DNA of 43,215 bases from an uncultured Bacteroidota bacterium (GCA_903910765.1 CAIWBA010000201.1:1-43215), one strand, 5' to 3'. Shown: positions 25,191 through 33,349, numbered from the stretch's first letter. Program-made: numbers and translations. Notes: a model not told the origin generated them from the sequence alone.

Positions 25191-25230
25191 AAGATCCCTT
25201 TCTCTGAATTTTAAGCGAAGGGGATTTTTT
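25191..25230 (+). terminator. Intrinsic terminator of the peroxiredoxin transcript
   Basis: AAGATCCCTTTCTC pairs with GCGAAGGGGATTTT across a 10-nt loop, with one mismatch and two G-T pairs, followed by a T run reaching the stop codon of the convergent RluA-type gene. Confidence 0.75.
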
Positions 25231-25942
25231 ATTTTTCACTATTCCATTTGTCCAACTGCTTTAAAGTAGCAGTGAGGTCCTTTGGCAGGGGCGCTTCAAA
25301 TTGGTAATCAGTGCCATTAAGTTCAAAGCGCAAAGTATGTGCATGTAAAGCTTGTCTCGCTAATAAAGGGCGTTCTTCTTCCTCCGCCTTACTTAATTTA
25401 AAATTTTTCTTTTTTATAGTAGACAACAATAATTTTTCGCCATCTCCATATATATCATCTGCAACAATGGGATTACCCAGGTGTTGTGCATGAATCCTAA
25501 TTTGATGTGTGCGACCCGTATGAATCTGAAAGGATACCCACGCAAATCTTTTATAATATTTTAGAACTTCAAAACTTGTTAGTGCTGCTTTGCCTTTGGC
25601 ATGTGTCACCATTTGTCCTTTTTTGCCAGGATGTTCCATAATCGCTTGATCAATGGTGCCATTCTGTGGCGGACGACCCATCACTAAACCTAGGTATTTT
25701 TTTTCAATAGTACGTCCTTCAAATAATGTGCTTAATTCTTGGTGTGCCTCGGCATTTTTTGCAAATAAAATTAAACCACTAGTATGTTGGTCTAATCGAT
25801 GCACCGTAAATATGGCTGGATACTTTTCCTGTAACAATGATTTAAGAGAAGCCTCTTTGCCAAATCGATCAGGGATACTAAATAAACCTGCGGGCTTATT
25901 GAGTACAATCATGTTGTCATTTTCAAATAATATATCTATCAT
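25229..25942 (-). CDS. RluA-family pseudouridine synthase
   Basis: Converts uridine to pseudouridine in rRNA or tRNA. The 237-residue protein has the RluA catalytic motif VHRLDQHTSGLILFAKN with catalytic D51, followed by KYLGLVMG and the C-terminal motif QIHTGRTHQIRIHAQHLGNP with LHAHTLRFEL. There is no N-terminal S4 domain, so it is a compact member (RluA/TruC-like). The target base cannot be assigned. It is the last of three RNA-modification genes on this strand, 34 bp after the RsuA/RluB-type gene, and meets the peroxiredoxin terminator tail to tail. Confidence 0.93.
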   Translation of the reverse strand: MIDILFENDNMIVLNKPAGLFSIPDRFGKEASLKSLLQEKYPAIFTVHRLDQHTSGLILFAKNAEAHQELSTLFEGRTIEKKYLGLVMGRPPQNGTIDQAIMEHPGKKGQMVTHAKGKAALTSFEVLKYYKRFAWVSFQIHTGRTHQIRIHAQHLGNPIVADDIYGDGEKLLLSTIKKKNFKLSKAEEEERPLLARQALHAHTLRFELNGTDYQFEAPLPKDLTATLKQLDKWNSEK

Positions 25943-25976
25943 TAAAGTGCGTTCAATTAAATAGGAGGTATTCGGA

Positions 25977-27146
25977 TTAATTTTCCTTTGCAGATTTCCT
26001 TGTAAATGATTTATTCATAAACTTCAAAAGTCGAACTTCTTTTTCTGCTAAAAAACGCCATTTACCGCGGTCTACATTTTTCTTGGTTAGGTTCGCAAAC
26101 ATAACCCGATCCAAATGTCTAACATCATAGCCTAAGTGTTCAAATATGCGTCTTACAATTCTATTACGACCACTATGAATTTCAATACCAATGACATCTT
26201 TTGAAGTATTGGATAAATAACTTACTGCATCCGCTGCAATAAATCCATCTTCCAATTCAAGCCCTTTTGCAATGGCTTCCATATCTGCTTTAGTTACTGG
26301 CTTATCCAAGGTTACCTCGTAAATCTTTTTAATTTCATAGGAAGGATGGGTTAATTTCTGCGCCAAGTCACCATCATTCGTTAATATCAAAACCCCAGTC
26401 GTATTTCGATCAAGTCGACCTACTGGGAACATGCGCTGTGTGGTTGCATTTTTGATAATATCTAATACCGTTTTTCTACCTTCAGGATCATTCGCCGTAC
26501 ATATATAATCCTTGGGTTTATTTAATAATATATACACTGGGGTTACTTGTAATTGTAACACTTTCCCTTTTAATCTTACTACATCTTTGTATTGTACTTT
26601 ATAACCCGGCTCTAAAATAGTATCTCCATTAATAGTTACATGTCCCGATTTCACCATGGCTGCAGCTTCGCGGCGACCAGAAATACCTGCATGTGCAATG
26701 TATTTATTTAATGGCATTTGCTCATAAGGCGTGTCAGCCGCTGCATTTACTTTACCTATGGAAGCGGTTCTTTTTTCATCCGCTTTATCCATGGATGCAG
26801 GTGTTCTTTTATTTGTTGCTGCTGGACGCGCTGTTGTAGGACGCGTTGTATGAGAAGGGGTTAGTTCACCATATTTTGCTGGTGCATCTGGAAAGCTTTT
26901 GCGCGTGCTTGGCTTTTTTTCATAGCCAGTTGTTTTTTTGGCATAGGGTCCCTTTGCGTACTTTTCTTTCGGCGGATCGGTTACAATGCCTCTTGCTTTA
27001 TCTATTTTTCTTTGTCGCGCAGCTTCACCCATTGCCCTTGATTCGGCTTTGGCTTTTTTCTTATCCTGTCTTATATTTTCTTTGACAGCGCTTCCCTTTT
27101 TTTTAAGAGAAAATTTATCAAAATTATCAGTTCTATTTTTTTTCAT
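25977..27146 (-). CDS. RsuA/RluB-type pseudouridine synthase with basic N-terminal extension
   Basis: A 389-residue rRNA pseudouridine synthase of the RsuA/RluB/RluE/RluF family. After a long Lys/Arg/Thr/Pro-rich, low-complexity extension (about 1-140), an S4 RNA-binding domain follows at about 145-200 (LNKYIAHAGISGRREAAAMV). The catalytic domain has VGRLDRNTTGVLILTNDGDL with catalytic D246, then HPSYEIKKIYEVTLD and GRNRIVRRIFEHLGYDV. RluB-like activity at 23S U2605 is possible but unproven. Its gene lies 12 bp downstream of rlmN, so the two and the RluA-type gene probably form one transcript. Confidence 0.93.
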   Translation of the reverse strand: MKKNRTDNFDKFSLKKKGSAVKENIRQDKKKAKAESRAMGEAARQRKIDKARGIVTDPPKEKYAKGPYAKKTTGYEKKPSTRKSFPDAPAKYGELTPSHTTRPTTARPAATNKRTPASMDKADEKRTASIGKVNAAADTPYEQMPLNKYIAHAGISGRREAAAMVKSGHVTINGDTILEPGYKVQYKDVVRLKGKVLQLQVTPVYILLNKPKDYICTANDPEGRKTVLDIIKNATTQRMFPVGRLDRNTTGVLILTNDGDLAQKLTHPSYEIKKIYEVTLDKPVTKADMEAIAKGLELEDGFIAADAVSYLSNTSKDVIGIEIHSGRNRIVRRIFEHLGYDVRHLDRVMFANLTKKNVDRGKWRFLAEKEVRLLKFMNKSFTRKSAKEN

Positions 27147-27158
27147 TGTACCGTGCTA

Positions 27159-28208
27159 TTAAAAATTATCCTTGTTGGCAAGCTGTCCGCAAGCAGCATC
27201 AATATCCTTGCCACGGCTTCTTCTTACCCTAACATTTACCCTGTTTTTTTGTAAAGCAGTTACAAAATTTTCAAATCCATCTTCGTTGGGTTTGTCAAAT
27301 GGAAATTTATCTATCGGATTGTATTCAATGACATTGATTAAGTCCGCAGGAACTTGACGATATATTTTTGTTAATTCAACAACGTCTCGCTCGCTATCGT
27401 TAAAATCTTTAAACAAAATATATTCAAATGTAATTTCGCTACCTGTTTTTTTATAAAAATAATTTAGGGCTTGAATTAATGCTTCAATGTTATTGCTTTC
27501 ATTGATAGGCATAATTTCATTGCGTTTTTTATCATTCGCGGCATGTAAGGACAAGGCTAATTTGAAACGTACTTGATCATCACCTAATTGTCTGATTCCT
27601 TTGGCGACACCCGCTGTTGAAACGGTGATTCTTCTTTGGCTCATACCCAAACCATCCTTTGCTGAAATTCTTTCAACCGCTTTTAAAACATTCTTGTAAT
27701 TCAATAAAGGCTCACCCATGCCCATGAAAACAATATTCGATAATGATTTTTCGTGGTGCTTTTCACTTTGTTGATTAATCATGACCACCTGATCATAAAT
27801 TTCATCATAGCTTAAATTTCTTTTGCGTTCCATATATCCTGTTGCGCAAAACTTGCAACTTAAACTACAACCAATTTGTGACGAAACGCATGCAGTTTTG
27901 CGTTCGCTGGTTGGAATTAATACACCTTCAATCATATGATGATCAAAAGTTTCAAATCTTGTTTTTAAAGTACCATCCTCACTTAATTGTGTCGTATTTA
28001 GGGTTAAGGCAGGAAGCGTAAAACTAGCTTCTAATTGCTGGCGAAGGTCCTTACTTAGGTTGGTCATTTCATCAAAGCTATGCGCATGCTTTTGCCACAG
28101 CCATTCGTGAATTTGTTTTACACGAAATGATTTTTCTCCTATTTGCCCTATAAATCGTTCAATGTCAGCGATTTCGAGTTGTCTGATATTAACTTTAGTA
28201 TGCTCCAT
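27159..28208 (-). CDS. rlmN: Dual-specificity RNA methyltransferase RlmN
   Basis: Radical-SAM enzyme methylating C2 of A2503 in 23S rRNA and A37 in tRNA. The 349-residue protein has the cluster motif C114-x3-C118-x2-C121 (CSLSCKFC). The two mechanistic cysteines are C107 in ACVSSQIGC and C340 in DIDAACGQL, which accept and resolve the methyl intermediate in the family. VFMGMGEPLLN and the conserved SLHAANDKKRN are also present. Its promoter box ends 4 nt before the ATG. It heads a run of three RNA-modification genes. Confidence 0.97.
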   Translation of the reverse strand: MEHTKVNIRQLEIADIERFIGQIGEKSFRVKQIHEWLWQKHAHSFDEMTNLSKDLRQQLEASFTLPALTLNTTQLSEDGTLKTRFETFDHHMIEGVLIPTSERKTACVSSQIGCSLSCKFCATGYMERKRNLSYDEIYDQVVMINQQSEKHHEKSLSNIVFMGMGEPLLNYKNVLKAVERISAKDGLGMSQRRITVSTAGVAKGIRQLGDDQVRFKLALSLHAANDKKRNEIMPINESNNIEALIQALNYFYKKTGSEITFEYILFKDFNDSERDVVELTKIYRQVPADLINVIEYNPIDKFPFDKPNEDGFENFVTALQKNRVNVRVRRSRGKDIDAACGQLANKDNF

Positions 28209-28212
28209 AATG

Positions 28213-28220
28213 CAAAGATA
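28213..28220 (-). promoter_or_regulatory. -7 promoter box of rlmN
   Basis: Minus-strand TATCTTTG, exact TAnnTTTG match, followed by CATT and the start ATG. Leaderless transcription is predicted. Confidence 0.6.
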
Positions 28221-28361
28221 CTTGATCGTTTTTGTATCCTTTTATTTCTTTTTTTTCGCCTTTTTTGCCGGGGAATCCCCCAATTTCAGCAGGGCCATTT
28301 TTTCACGCATAAATTTTAGATGACTTAACATCATTTTTACACATTTGCATCCTAATTGTCC

Positions 28362-28369
28362 TAATTTTG
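28362..28369 (+). promoter_or_regulatory. -7 promoter box of the small secreted-protein gene
   Basis: TAATTTTG, exact TAnnTTTG match, 38 nt before the ATG at 28408, within the 199-bp divergent gap next to rlmN. Confidence 0.5.
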
Positions 28370-28407
28370 GTGTTCAATTTATTGATTTAATAAAAAAATG
28401 ACCAACT

Positions 28408-28800
28408 ATGAAAAAGATGTTTTTAATGGGTATTGTGTTTTTAGGAATATTTGTAACTGTTCAAGCACAGGATAGTCCACTTAAAGAGTACGTAGGTAAA
28501 TATACATTTGCTGAAGGTAGTCCAGTGACTGAAGTTGTACTTGCTATTCAGGATACAATTTTGGTTTCCACATCATCGGTGGGTTCTTTTCCATTAGAGA
28601 AGAAAGGAGTAGATACTTTTTATTTGGCTGCTTACGATGCTTTAGTCATTTTTAAAAGAGGCGGCAACAATGTCGTGGAAGGTGTTGGAATTAATGTACA
28701 AGGTATGGAGTTGATTGGCAAAAAATCAGCTGCTTCTAGTGCTTTAAAACAAGACTTTTATTTTGAAGACCAAATTTGGGCTGATAAATTATACAACTAA
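28408..28800 (+). CDS. Small secreted protein of unknown function
   Basis: A 130-residue protein with a clear signal peptide: MKKM, a hydrophobic stretch to about 18, and cleavage after VQAQ or VQA. The mature part begins with SPLKEYVGKYTF and alternates strands (VTEVVLAIQDTILVST, DTFYLAAYDALVIF). This resembles the lipocalin-like DUF3471-type beta barrels attached to secreted enzymes, here standing alone; this is only a resemblance. No catalytic motif or cysteine is visible. Its stop codon overlaps that of the convergent hisS by a few bases, with no terminator between. Role unknown. Confidence 0.75.
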   Translation: MKKMFLMGIVFLGIFVTVQAQDSPLKEYVGKYTFAEGSPVTEVVLAIQDTILVSTSSVGSFPLEKKGVDTFYLAAYDALVIFKRGGNNVVEGVGINVQGMELIGKKSAASSALKQDFYFEDQIWADKLYN

Positions 28801-30164
28801 AATTGGTAATCCATTAGCGCTTCAAATGTAATTGTATCTTGTTGCCCTGAATTTAAATTTTTTACAGTACATTTTTTAGCCGCTAATTCATCACTGCCAA
28901 TTATTATAATAGTAGGAATATTTTTTTTCTCAGCATATTTAAATTGCTTGTCAAACTTACTTTTCTCAGGGTAAATTTCGCAAGCAATTTTTTTATTTCG
29001 TAACGCCAACATCAATTTATAGGATTGCAAAGCTTCCTGCTCGCCTAGATTAAAAAACAATACTTGCGTAGATTGCGCGACAGATGCAGGAAATAAATCT
29101 TTCTCCTCCATTACATCATAAATACGATCTACGCCAAAGCTAATTCCAACCCCAGGTATATTAGGGACACCAAACAAGCTTGTTAAATCATTATACCTGC
29201 CACCCCCGCCAATACTGCCCATTTGCGCATCTTTGGCCTTAACTTCAAAAATAAGACCCGTATAATAATTTAAGCCGCGCGCCAAAGTAAAATCGGCAAC
29301 CAAATACTTGGCCATGCCAGTCGCGTTATGATAATTTAAAACAAAATTTAATTCCGCAATACCAGCTTGTCCGGCAGCGTTGTCACCCAATAGTGCTGCT
29401 AATTTTTTTAATTTTTCTTCATTACTTCCTTCAATATTCAAATAGGTTTGAATGGTATCTTGTTGCGCAGGTGTAAAACCTTTGGTACTTAATTCTACCT
29501 GTACTTTTTCCCAACCTATCTTATCTAACTTGTCAATGGCAATGGTTAGGTCAATCAATTTTTCGCTACCGCCACAAATTTCAGCGAGGGCTAATAAAAT
29601 TTGTCGATTATTAATTTTTATTTCAACAGGCAAATTTAATTTTTCAAATGCGGAAACATACAACGCCACCAAATCAACTTCATTTAATAAACTTTCACTA
29701 CCAACAATATCAGCGTCGCATTGATAAAATTCACGGTACCTGCCTTTTTGTGGACGATCTGCGCGCCACACTGGCTGAATTTGATAACGTTTAAACGGAA
29801 AAGTTAAAGCGCCATGATTCATTGCTACATATCTTGCAAACGGAATCGTTAAATCATAACGTAAGGCGCGTTCCGTAATATTAGTGGTGCTTTTGCCTGC
29901 TAAAATTTTATCAAAACCTTCCTGTGTTTGTTCTTTTTTTTGCGGGTTATCCAAACCGTTATTTAAAATTTTGAAAATAAGCTTGTCACCTTCTTCTCCA
30001 TATTTTCCCATTAAGGTGTCTAAATTTTCCATGGCGGGCGTTTCCAATGGCGCAAACCCAAATGATTCAAATACGCCACGTATAGTTTGAAAAATATATT
30101 GGCGTTTTTGTACCGTTACGGCATTAAAATCACGGGTTCCTTGTGGCAAAGATGGCTTGCTCAT
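28797..30164 (-). CDS. hisS: Histidyl-tRNA synthetase
   Basis: Class II synthetase charging tRNA-His. The 455-residue protein shows the class II motifs and the two histidine-binding stretches: TERALRYDLTIPFARYVA (about 96-113), GRYREFYQCDADIVG (motif 2, about 141-155), LARGLNYYTGLIFEV (HisA, about 295-309) and GGGGRYNDL. GVGISFGVDRI is motif 3. A C-terminal anticodon-binding domain spans about 360-450 (VLFFNLGEQE, KKIACEIYPEKSKFDKQFKY). The N-terminal SLPQGTRDF is typical. It converges on the small secreted-protein gene with overlapping stops. Two -7 boxes lie within 25 nt of its ATG. Confidence 0.97.
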   Translation of the reverse strand: MSKPSLPQGTRDFNAVTVQKRQYIFQTIRGVFESFGFAPLETPAMENLDTLMGKYGEEGDKLIFKILNNGLDNPQKKEQTQEGFDKILAGKSTTNITERALRYDLTIPFARYVAMNHGALTFPFKRYQIQPVWRADRPQKGRYREFYQCDADIVGSESLLNEVDLVALYVSAFEKLNLPVEIKINNRQILLALAEICGGSEKLIDLTIAIDKLDKIGWEKVQVELSTKGFTPAQQDTIQTYLNIEGSNEEKLKKLAALLGDNAAGQAGIAELNFVLNYHNATGMAKYLVADFTLARGLNYYTGLIFEVKAKDAQMGSIGGGGRYNDLTSLFGVPNIPGVGISFGVDRIYDVMEEKDLFPASVAQSTQVLFFNLGEQEALQSYKLMLALRNKKIACEIYPEKSKFDKQFKYAEKKNIPTIIIIGSDELAAKKCTVKNLNSGQQDTITFEALMDYQF

Positions 30165-30169
30165 GCTGT

Positions 30170-30177
30170 CAAATTTA
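30170..30177 (-). promoter_or_regulatory. -7 box just upstream of hisS
   Basis: Minus-strand TAAATTTG, exact match, ending 5 nt before the hisS ATG. A second near-match, TATCTTTA, lies at 30182-30189 and would give a slightly longer leader. Which one is used cannot be told. Confidence 0.4.
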
Positions 30178-30244
30178 TAGGTAAAGATAAATTTTTAAAT
30201 TCATCCTATATTAATTGTTTAAATTGTGGTTTTAAATTAAAAAT

Positions 30245-30508
30245 ATGGAAGACTTTAATAATTCTAGTAATAATACAAGAAATAATCCAAGAGAAAAATC
30301 AGAAAGGTCCTACCGACTTTTTAAAAGTATCTATGATTTTAGCATGGCGGCACTAATTTTAGGCTGTGCCGTATTGATGTTGGGTGCTAAATGGTTCAAA
30401 TTAGACCAGGTGTTGAATGTAGATGCCGAGTTTCGAACCATTTTTGGGGGTATGTGTTTATTGTATGGTGGATTTAGGCTGTATCGGGGCTTTCAAAAGG
30501 ATTACTAA
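30245..30508 (+). CDS. Small two-helix membrane protein of unknown function
   Basis: An 87-residue protein. A polar, Asn/Arg/Ser-rich N-terminus (about 1-30) is followed by two hydrophobic helices at about 36-55 (MAALILGCAVLMLGAKWF) and 67-83 (IFGGMCLLYGGFRLYRGF). It lies 33 bp upstream of a PstS-like lipoprotein gene on the same strand and diverges from hisS. No family recognised with confidence. A second frame overlapping its start (30087-30356) has no coding features and was not called. The shared strand and short gap suggest cotranscription with the lipoprotein gene. Confidence 0.75.
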   Translation: MEDFNNSSNNTRNNPREKSERSYRLFKSIYDFSMAALILGCAVLMLGAKWFKLDQVLNVDAEFRTIFGGMCLLYGGFRLYRGFQKDY

Positions 30509-30541
30509 CCTGTCCGTTTTTTAAATTTATTTTTTTCAATT

Positions 30542-31444
30542 ATGCGTCAAATATTTACTTTTTTGGGTGGCTTCATTTTTTTAATCGCTTGTAACAGCGC
30601 TAAAACAAATGCACCTATTGAAACTACCAGTGAAGGTGAGATTAATATTTCAGTGGAAGAAAGTTTTAAACCTTTTATTGAAGAACAACTACAGGTGTTT
30701 AATTCAAGTTATCCCAAGGCAAAAATAAATGTATCTTATAAGTCTGAAATTGAGTGTTTAAAGGACTTTGCAGCAGATAGTACGCGAATGATAATCATCA
30801 CAAGGGGATTAGAAAAAACGGAACAAGCAGGTTTCAAAAATCAATTAGGATTTGCGCCTACTTTTGGTATTTTGGCATATAATGCGATAGCGGTATTGGT
30901 GAATAAATCAGCCAAGGATACGCTATTTACTTTAAAACAATTAGGTGATAAATTAAAGGGGGTGGATCCACAAGAAGTGGTCATGGATGGCAATAATTTA
31001 ACCGGAATAAATCGTTTTTTAAAAGACAGTTTATTAAAGCAATCCCCGTTTGGAAAAAATGTGCATGGGGCCAATGGATCTGCAGCCGTTATTGCTTACA
31101 TTAAAAATAATCCGAATGCTATTGGATTTCTTGGATTGAACTGGGTTGGGGACAAATATGACCCCAAACAGGTTGAAAATCAAAAGCTGGTAAAAACGGC
31201 CATGGTAGAATGTACTTTGTGTGAAGAAAAGGGGACATATGCCCAACCTTCTCAAGCGACTATCGGCCAAGGGCAGTATTCATTATCATTACCAATTTAT
31301 TATATTTTAAAGGAGAATGCACCAGGGTTAGGGTCGGGTTTTTTAAATTTTTTAAGCCTAGAACGTGGGCAGTTAATATTTAGAAGGGCTTTTTTGGTGC
31401 CTGCGAAAATGGGGTTTAAAAAAAGAAACGGACTATTGAATTAG
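30542..31444 (+). CDS. PstS-like substrate-binding lipoprotein
   Basis: A 300-residue lipoprotein with signal peptide and lipobox LIAC (C17). The body is a PstS/PBP-like periplasmic-binding fold: EGEINISVEESFKPFIEEQL, then FAPTFGILAYNAIAVLVNK near 104-122, NLTGINRFLKDSL, GANGSAAVIAYIKNNPNAIGFLGLNW and the C-terminal PAKMGF. In ABC systems such proteins bind phosphate. No PstC, PstA or PstB genes accompany it here, so phosphate transport is not implied. A CTLC pair (C224, C227) is unusual. Relatives in Bacteroidota lie near TonB/ExbBD-type and TPR genes; here a TPR gene follows. Confidence 0.82.
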   Translation: MRQIFTFLGGFIFLIACNSAKTNAPIETTSEGEINISVEESFKPFIEEQLQVFNSSYPKAKINVSYKSEIECLKDFAADSTRMIIITRGLEKTEQAGFKNQLGFAPTFGILAYNAIAVLVNKSAKDTLFTLKQLGDKLKGVDPQEVVMDGNNLTGINRFLKDSLLKQSPFGKNVHGANGSAAVIAYIKNNPNAIGFLGLNWVGDKYDPKQVENQKLVKTAMVECTLCEEKGTYAQPSQATIGQGQYSLSLPIYYILKENAPGLGSGFLNFLSLERGQLIFRRAFLVPAKMGFKKRNGLLN

Positions 31445-31505
31445 TACCGCTTATAAAAACTAACATTTTGTAGTACAATTATCCATTAATTTAGGTTGAA
31501 TTTCA

Positions 31506-31560
31506 GGTAAAATTTGATAATTTCACCTTCCGAATTTATAATTTGAATTAAATTTAAGGT
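31506..31560 (+). other. Two overlapping potential hairpins in the leader of the TPR gene
   Basis: Hairpin A: GGTAAAATT (31506-31514) with AATTTCACC (31519-31527), one mismatch, loop TGAT. Hairpin B: ACCTT and AATTTA (31525-31538) with TAAATT and AAGGT (31549-31560). They share the ACC at 31525-31527, so only one can form fully. The DNA is AT-rich and this may be chance. Confidence 0.3.
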
Positions 31561-31585
31561 TCCAGAATTTTTAAAAAGCAAAGTG

Positions 31586-33349
31586 ATGAAAAAATTGGTT
31601 TTATTTTCAGTAAGTGTGGTTTTTGCATTGTCAACTGTGCATGCGCAGGTAGTTCCTGTTTCTCCATTAGCGGAGGGGGTTAAGTTGTTGAATTATGAAA
31701 AAAATAAGTCAGCCTTGGCTTTTTTCAAAGAGGCCTTAGATAAAAATCCAACCAATACAGAGAATATTTTTTGGTATGGAGAATCTGTGTTAGCAGAACA
31801 AGGGTCTGGTATGCCAAGCGATACGACCATCAAAAAAGCAAAAGCTATTTATCAACAAGCAATGCAAGCTGCAGGAAATGATGCTTGGTTATTAGTAGGC
31901 ATGTCGCATGTTCAATTACTAGAAGGGGTAGATGTAAATGCAGTGAAGCAAAATTTAGAAGTTGCATTGACGACCACTTTACAAACTAAAGGAAAGTTTA
32001 AAGGGAAACCTAATCAAGATATTGTCAATGCCATTGGTTATATACACGCTGAAATCCCTAGTAGTATTGGAGATCACAGATATGCGATTGATAAATTAAA
32101 GGAAACAATTTCTGCATATGAATCATTGGTAAGCCCTAATTTATTTATTAATTTAGGTATTAACTATTTGAAAGCGGGTGGTGAAAATGGTGGTGATGCG
32201 GTGACTGCATTTCAAGAGGCAATAACACGCGATCCAAAAAATGCTTTTCCTTATTACAGAACTGGAAGGGTGTATCAAACCCAAAGTAACAAGGAGTCAT
32301 TTGATGAATATTATAGCAAAGCGATTGCTGCTGACCCAAGTTTTCCGCCAGTATATTTTGCATTGTATACTTATTATGCAGATCTCAATACACAGTCCGC
32401 AACAGAGACTGCAAAAGTGAATTTAGATTTGTTTTTAAAATATGCGGATAAGGATCCATCCTTAGATATTTTTAATGCAGATTATCTTTTCCGTGCCGGA
32501 CAATATGATGCTTCATTAGAAAAAGCTAAAGCATTAGAAGCTTCCATTGGAATTGCTGCTTTACCTAGATTAGGGGTGTTATTGGCATACAATTATGATC
32601 GTAAAGGCGATTCGGTTCAAGCAAAAACATATATTGAAAATTTCATGAGTAAAAGCGCAGCTGATAAGATAGTTACTAGTGATTATGAATTAGCTGTTAG
32701 GATTATTTCTCGTTTTAATGGCAACCAAACCGCATTAGCTGCTTTATTAGAAAAAGCGATTGCTGCAGATACGACCAAGGTAAACAAGCTTAAATATTAC
32801 AAGTTAGGCTATGAAATGTTAGAAAAAGCTAATATGTATGCCGATGAGTTAAAATGGTATGCGAATTATTCAGCCCTAAGAGGCGTAAAGGATGAAGTAT
32901 ATTATTACAAAACAGCAAGTATTGCGGTTAATGCAAAGGAGGGTGCAACTGCAAAAGCAATTTCATTGGAGTATATTACCGCCTTCCCTGACAAGCCAAA
33001 TGGATATTCATTTAATGTGAAAGCTGCTAAATTATTGGATACTGCTAATAATTTAGGCGTGGTTTTTGAAGCTGTTACCCTTCAAAATCAGTTTTTATCC
33101 AAGGATATGACAAAAAATAAGCAAGCGATGGTCAACAACTTTTATACGATGATGGGTTATTATAATGAGACCAAAGCATATGAGCTTGCAATTTCGATGT
33201 GTGACAAGGTTTTAGAGCTTATTCCTGGGGAGCCACAAACCTTGAAAATCAAGGAAAGCTTAACTAAAAACTGGGAAATCATTAAAAAAATGCAAACGGG
33301 TGGCAATCAAAAAGCAGTTACGGATACCACACAAATTAAAAAAGGGTAA
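31586..33349 (+). CDS. Secreted tetratricopeptide-repeat protein
   Basis: A 587-residue protein with a signal peptide (MKKLVLFSVSVVFALSTVHA, cleavage before QVVP). Helical repeats of TPR type follow over most of its length, for example GVKLLNYEKNKSALAFFKEA near 26-45, FINLGINYLKAGGENGGDAV near 191 and PYYRTGRVYQTQSNKESFDE near 220. A final unit near 535 is YELAISMCDKVLELIPGEPQ. TPR proteins scaffold complexes; no partner can be named. The ATG at 31586 is preferred over a GTG one codon upstream. It follows the PstS-like gene after 141 bp and ends at a strong terminator before nuoA. Confidence 0.85.
   Translation: MKKLVLFSVSVVFALSTVHAQVVPVSPLAEGVKLLNYEKNKSALAFFKEALDKNPTNTENIFWYGESVLAEQGSGMPSDTTIKKAKAIYQQAMQAAGNDAWLLVGMSHVQLLEGVDVNAVKQNLEVALTTTLQTKGKFKGKPNQDIVNAIGYIHAEIPSSIGDHRYAIDKLKETISAYESLVSPNLFINLGINYLKAGGENGGDAVTAFQEAITRDPKNAFPYYRTGRVYQTQSNKESFDEYYSKAIAADPSFPPVYFALYTYYADLNTQSATETAKVNLDLFLKYADKDPSLDIFNADYLFRAGQYDASLEKAKALEASIGIAALPRLGVLLAYNYDRKGDSVQAKTYIENFMSKSAADKIVTSDYELAVRIISRFNGNQTALAALLEKAIAADTTKVNKLKYYKLGYEMLEKANMYADELKWYANYSALRGVKDEVYYYKTASIAVNAKEGATAKAISLEYITAFPDKPNGYSFNVKAAKLLDTANNLGVVFEAVTLQNQFLSKDMTKNKQAMVNNFYTMMGYYNETKAYELAISMCDKVLELIPGEPQTLKIKESLTKNWEIIKKMQTGGNQKAVTDTTQIKKG

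Noticed and set aside
28270-28280. GGGGA-A-TCCCC palindrome upstream of the secreted-protein gene
   Set aside because: Only 11 bp, not next to either promoter box, no T-run; too little to call a site.
30087-30356. Overlapping 89-codon frame before the small membrane protein
   Set aside because: It begins inside hisS on the other strand and overlaps the better 30245-30508 frame, which has two clear membrane helices.
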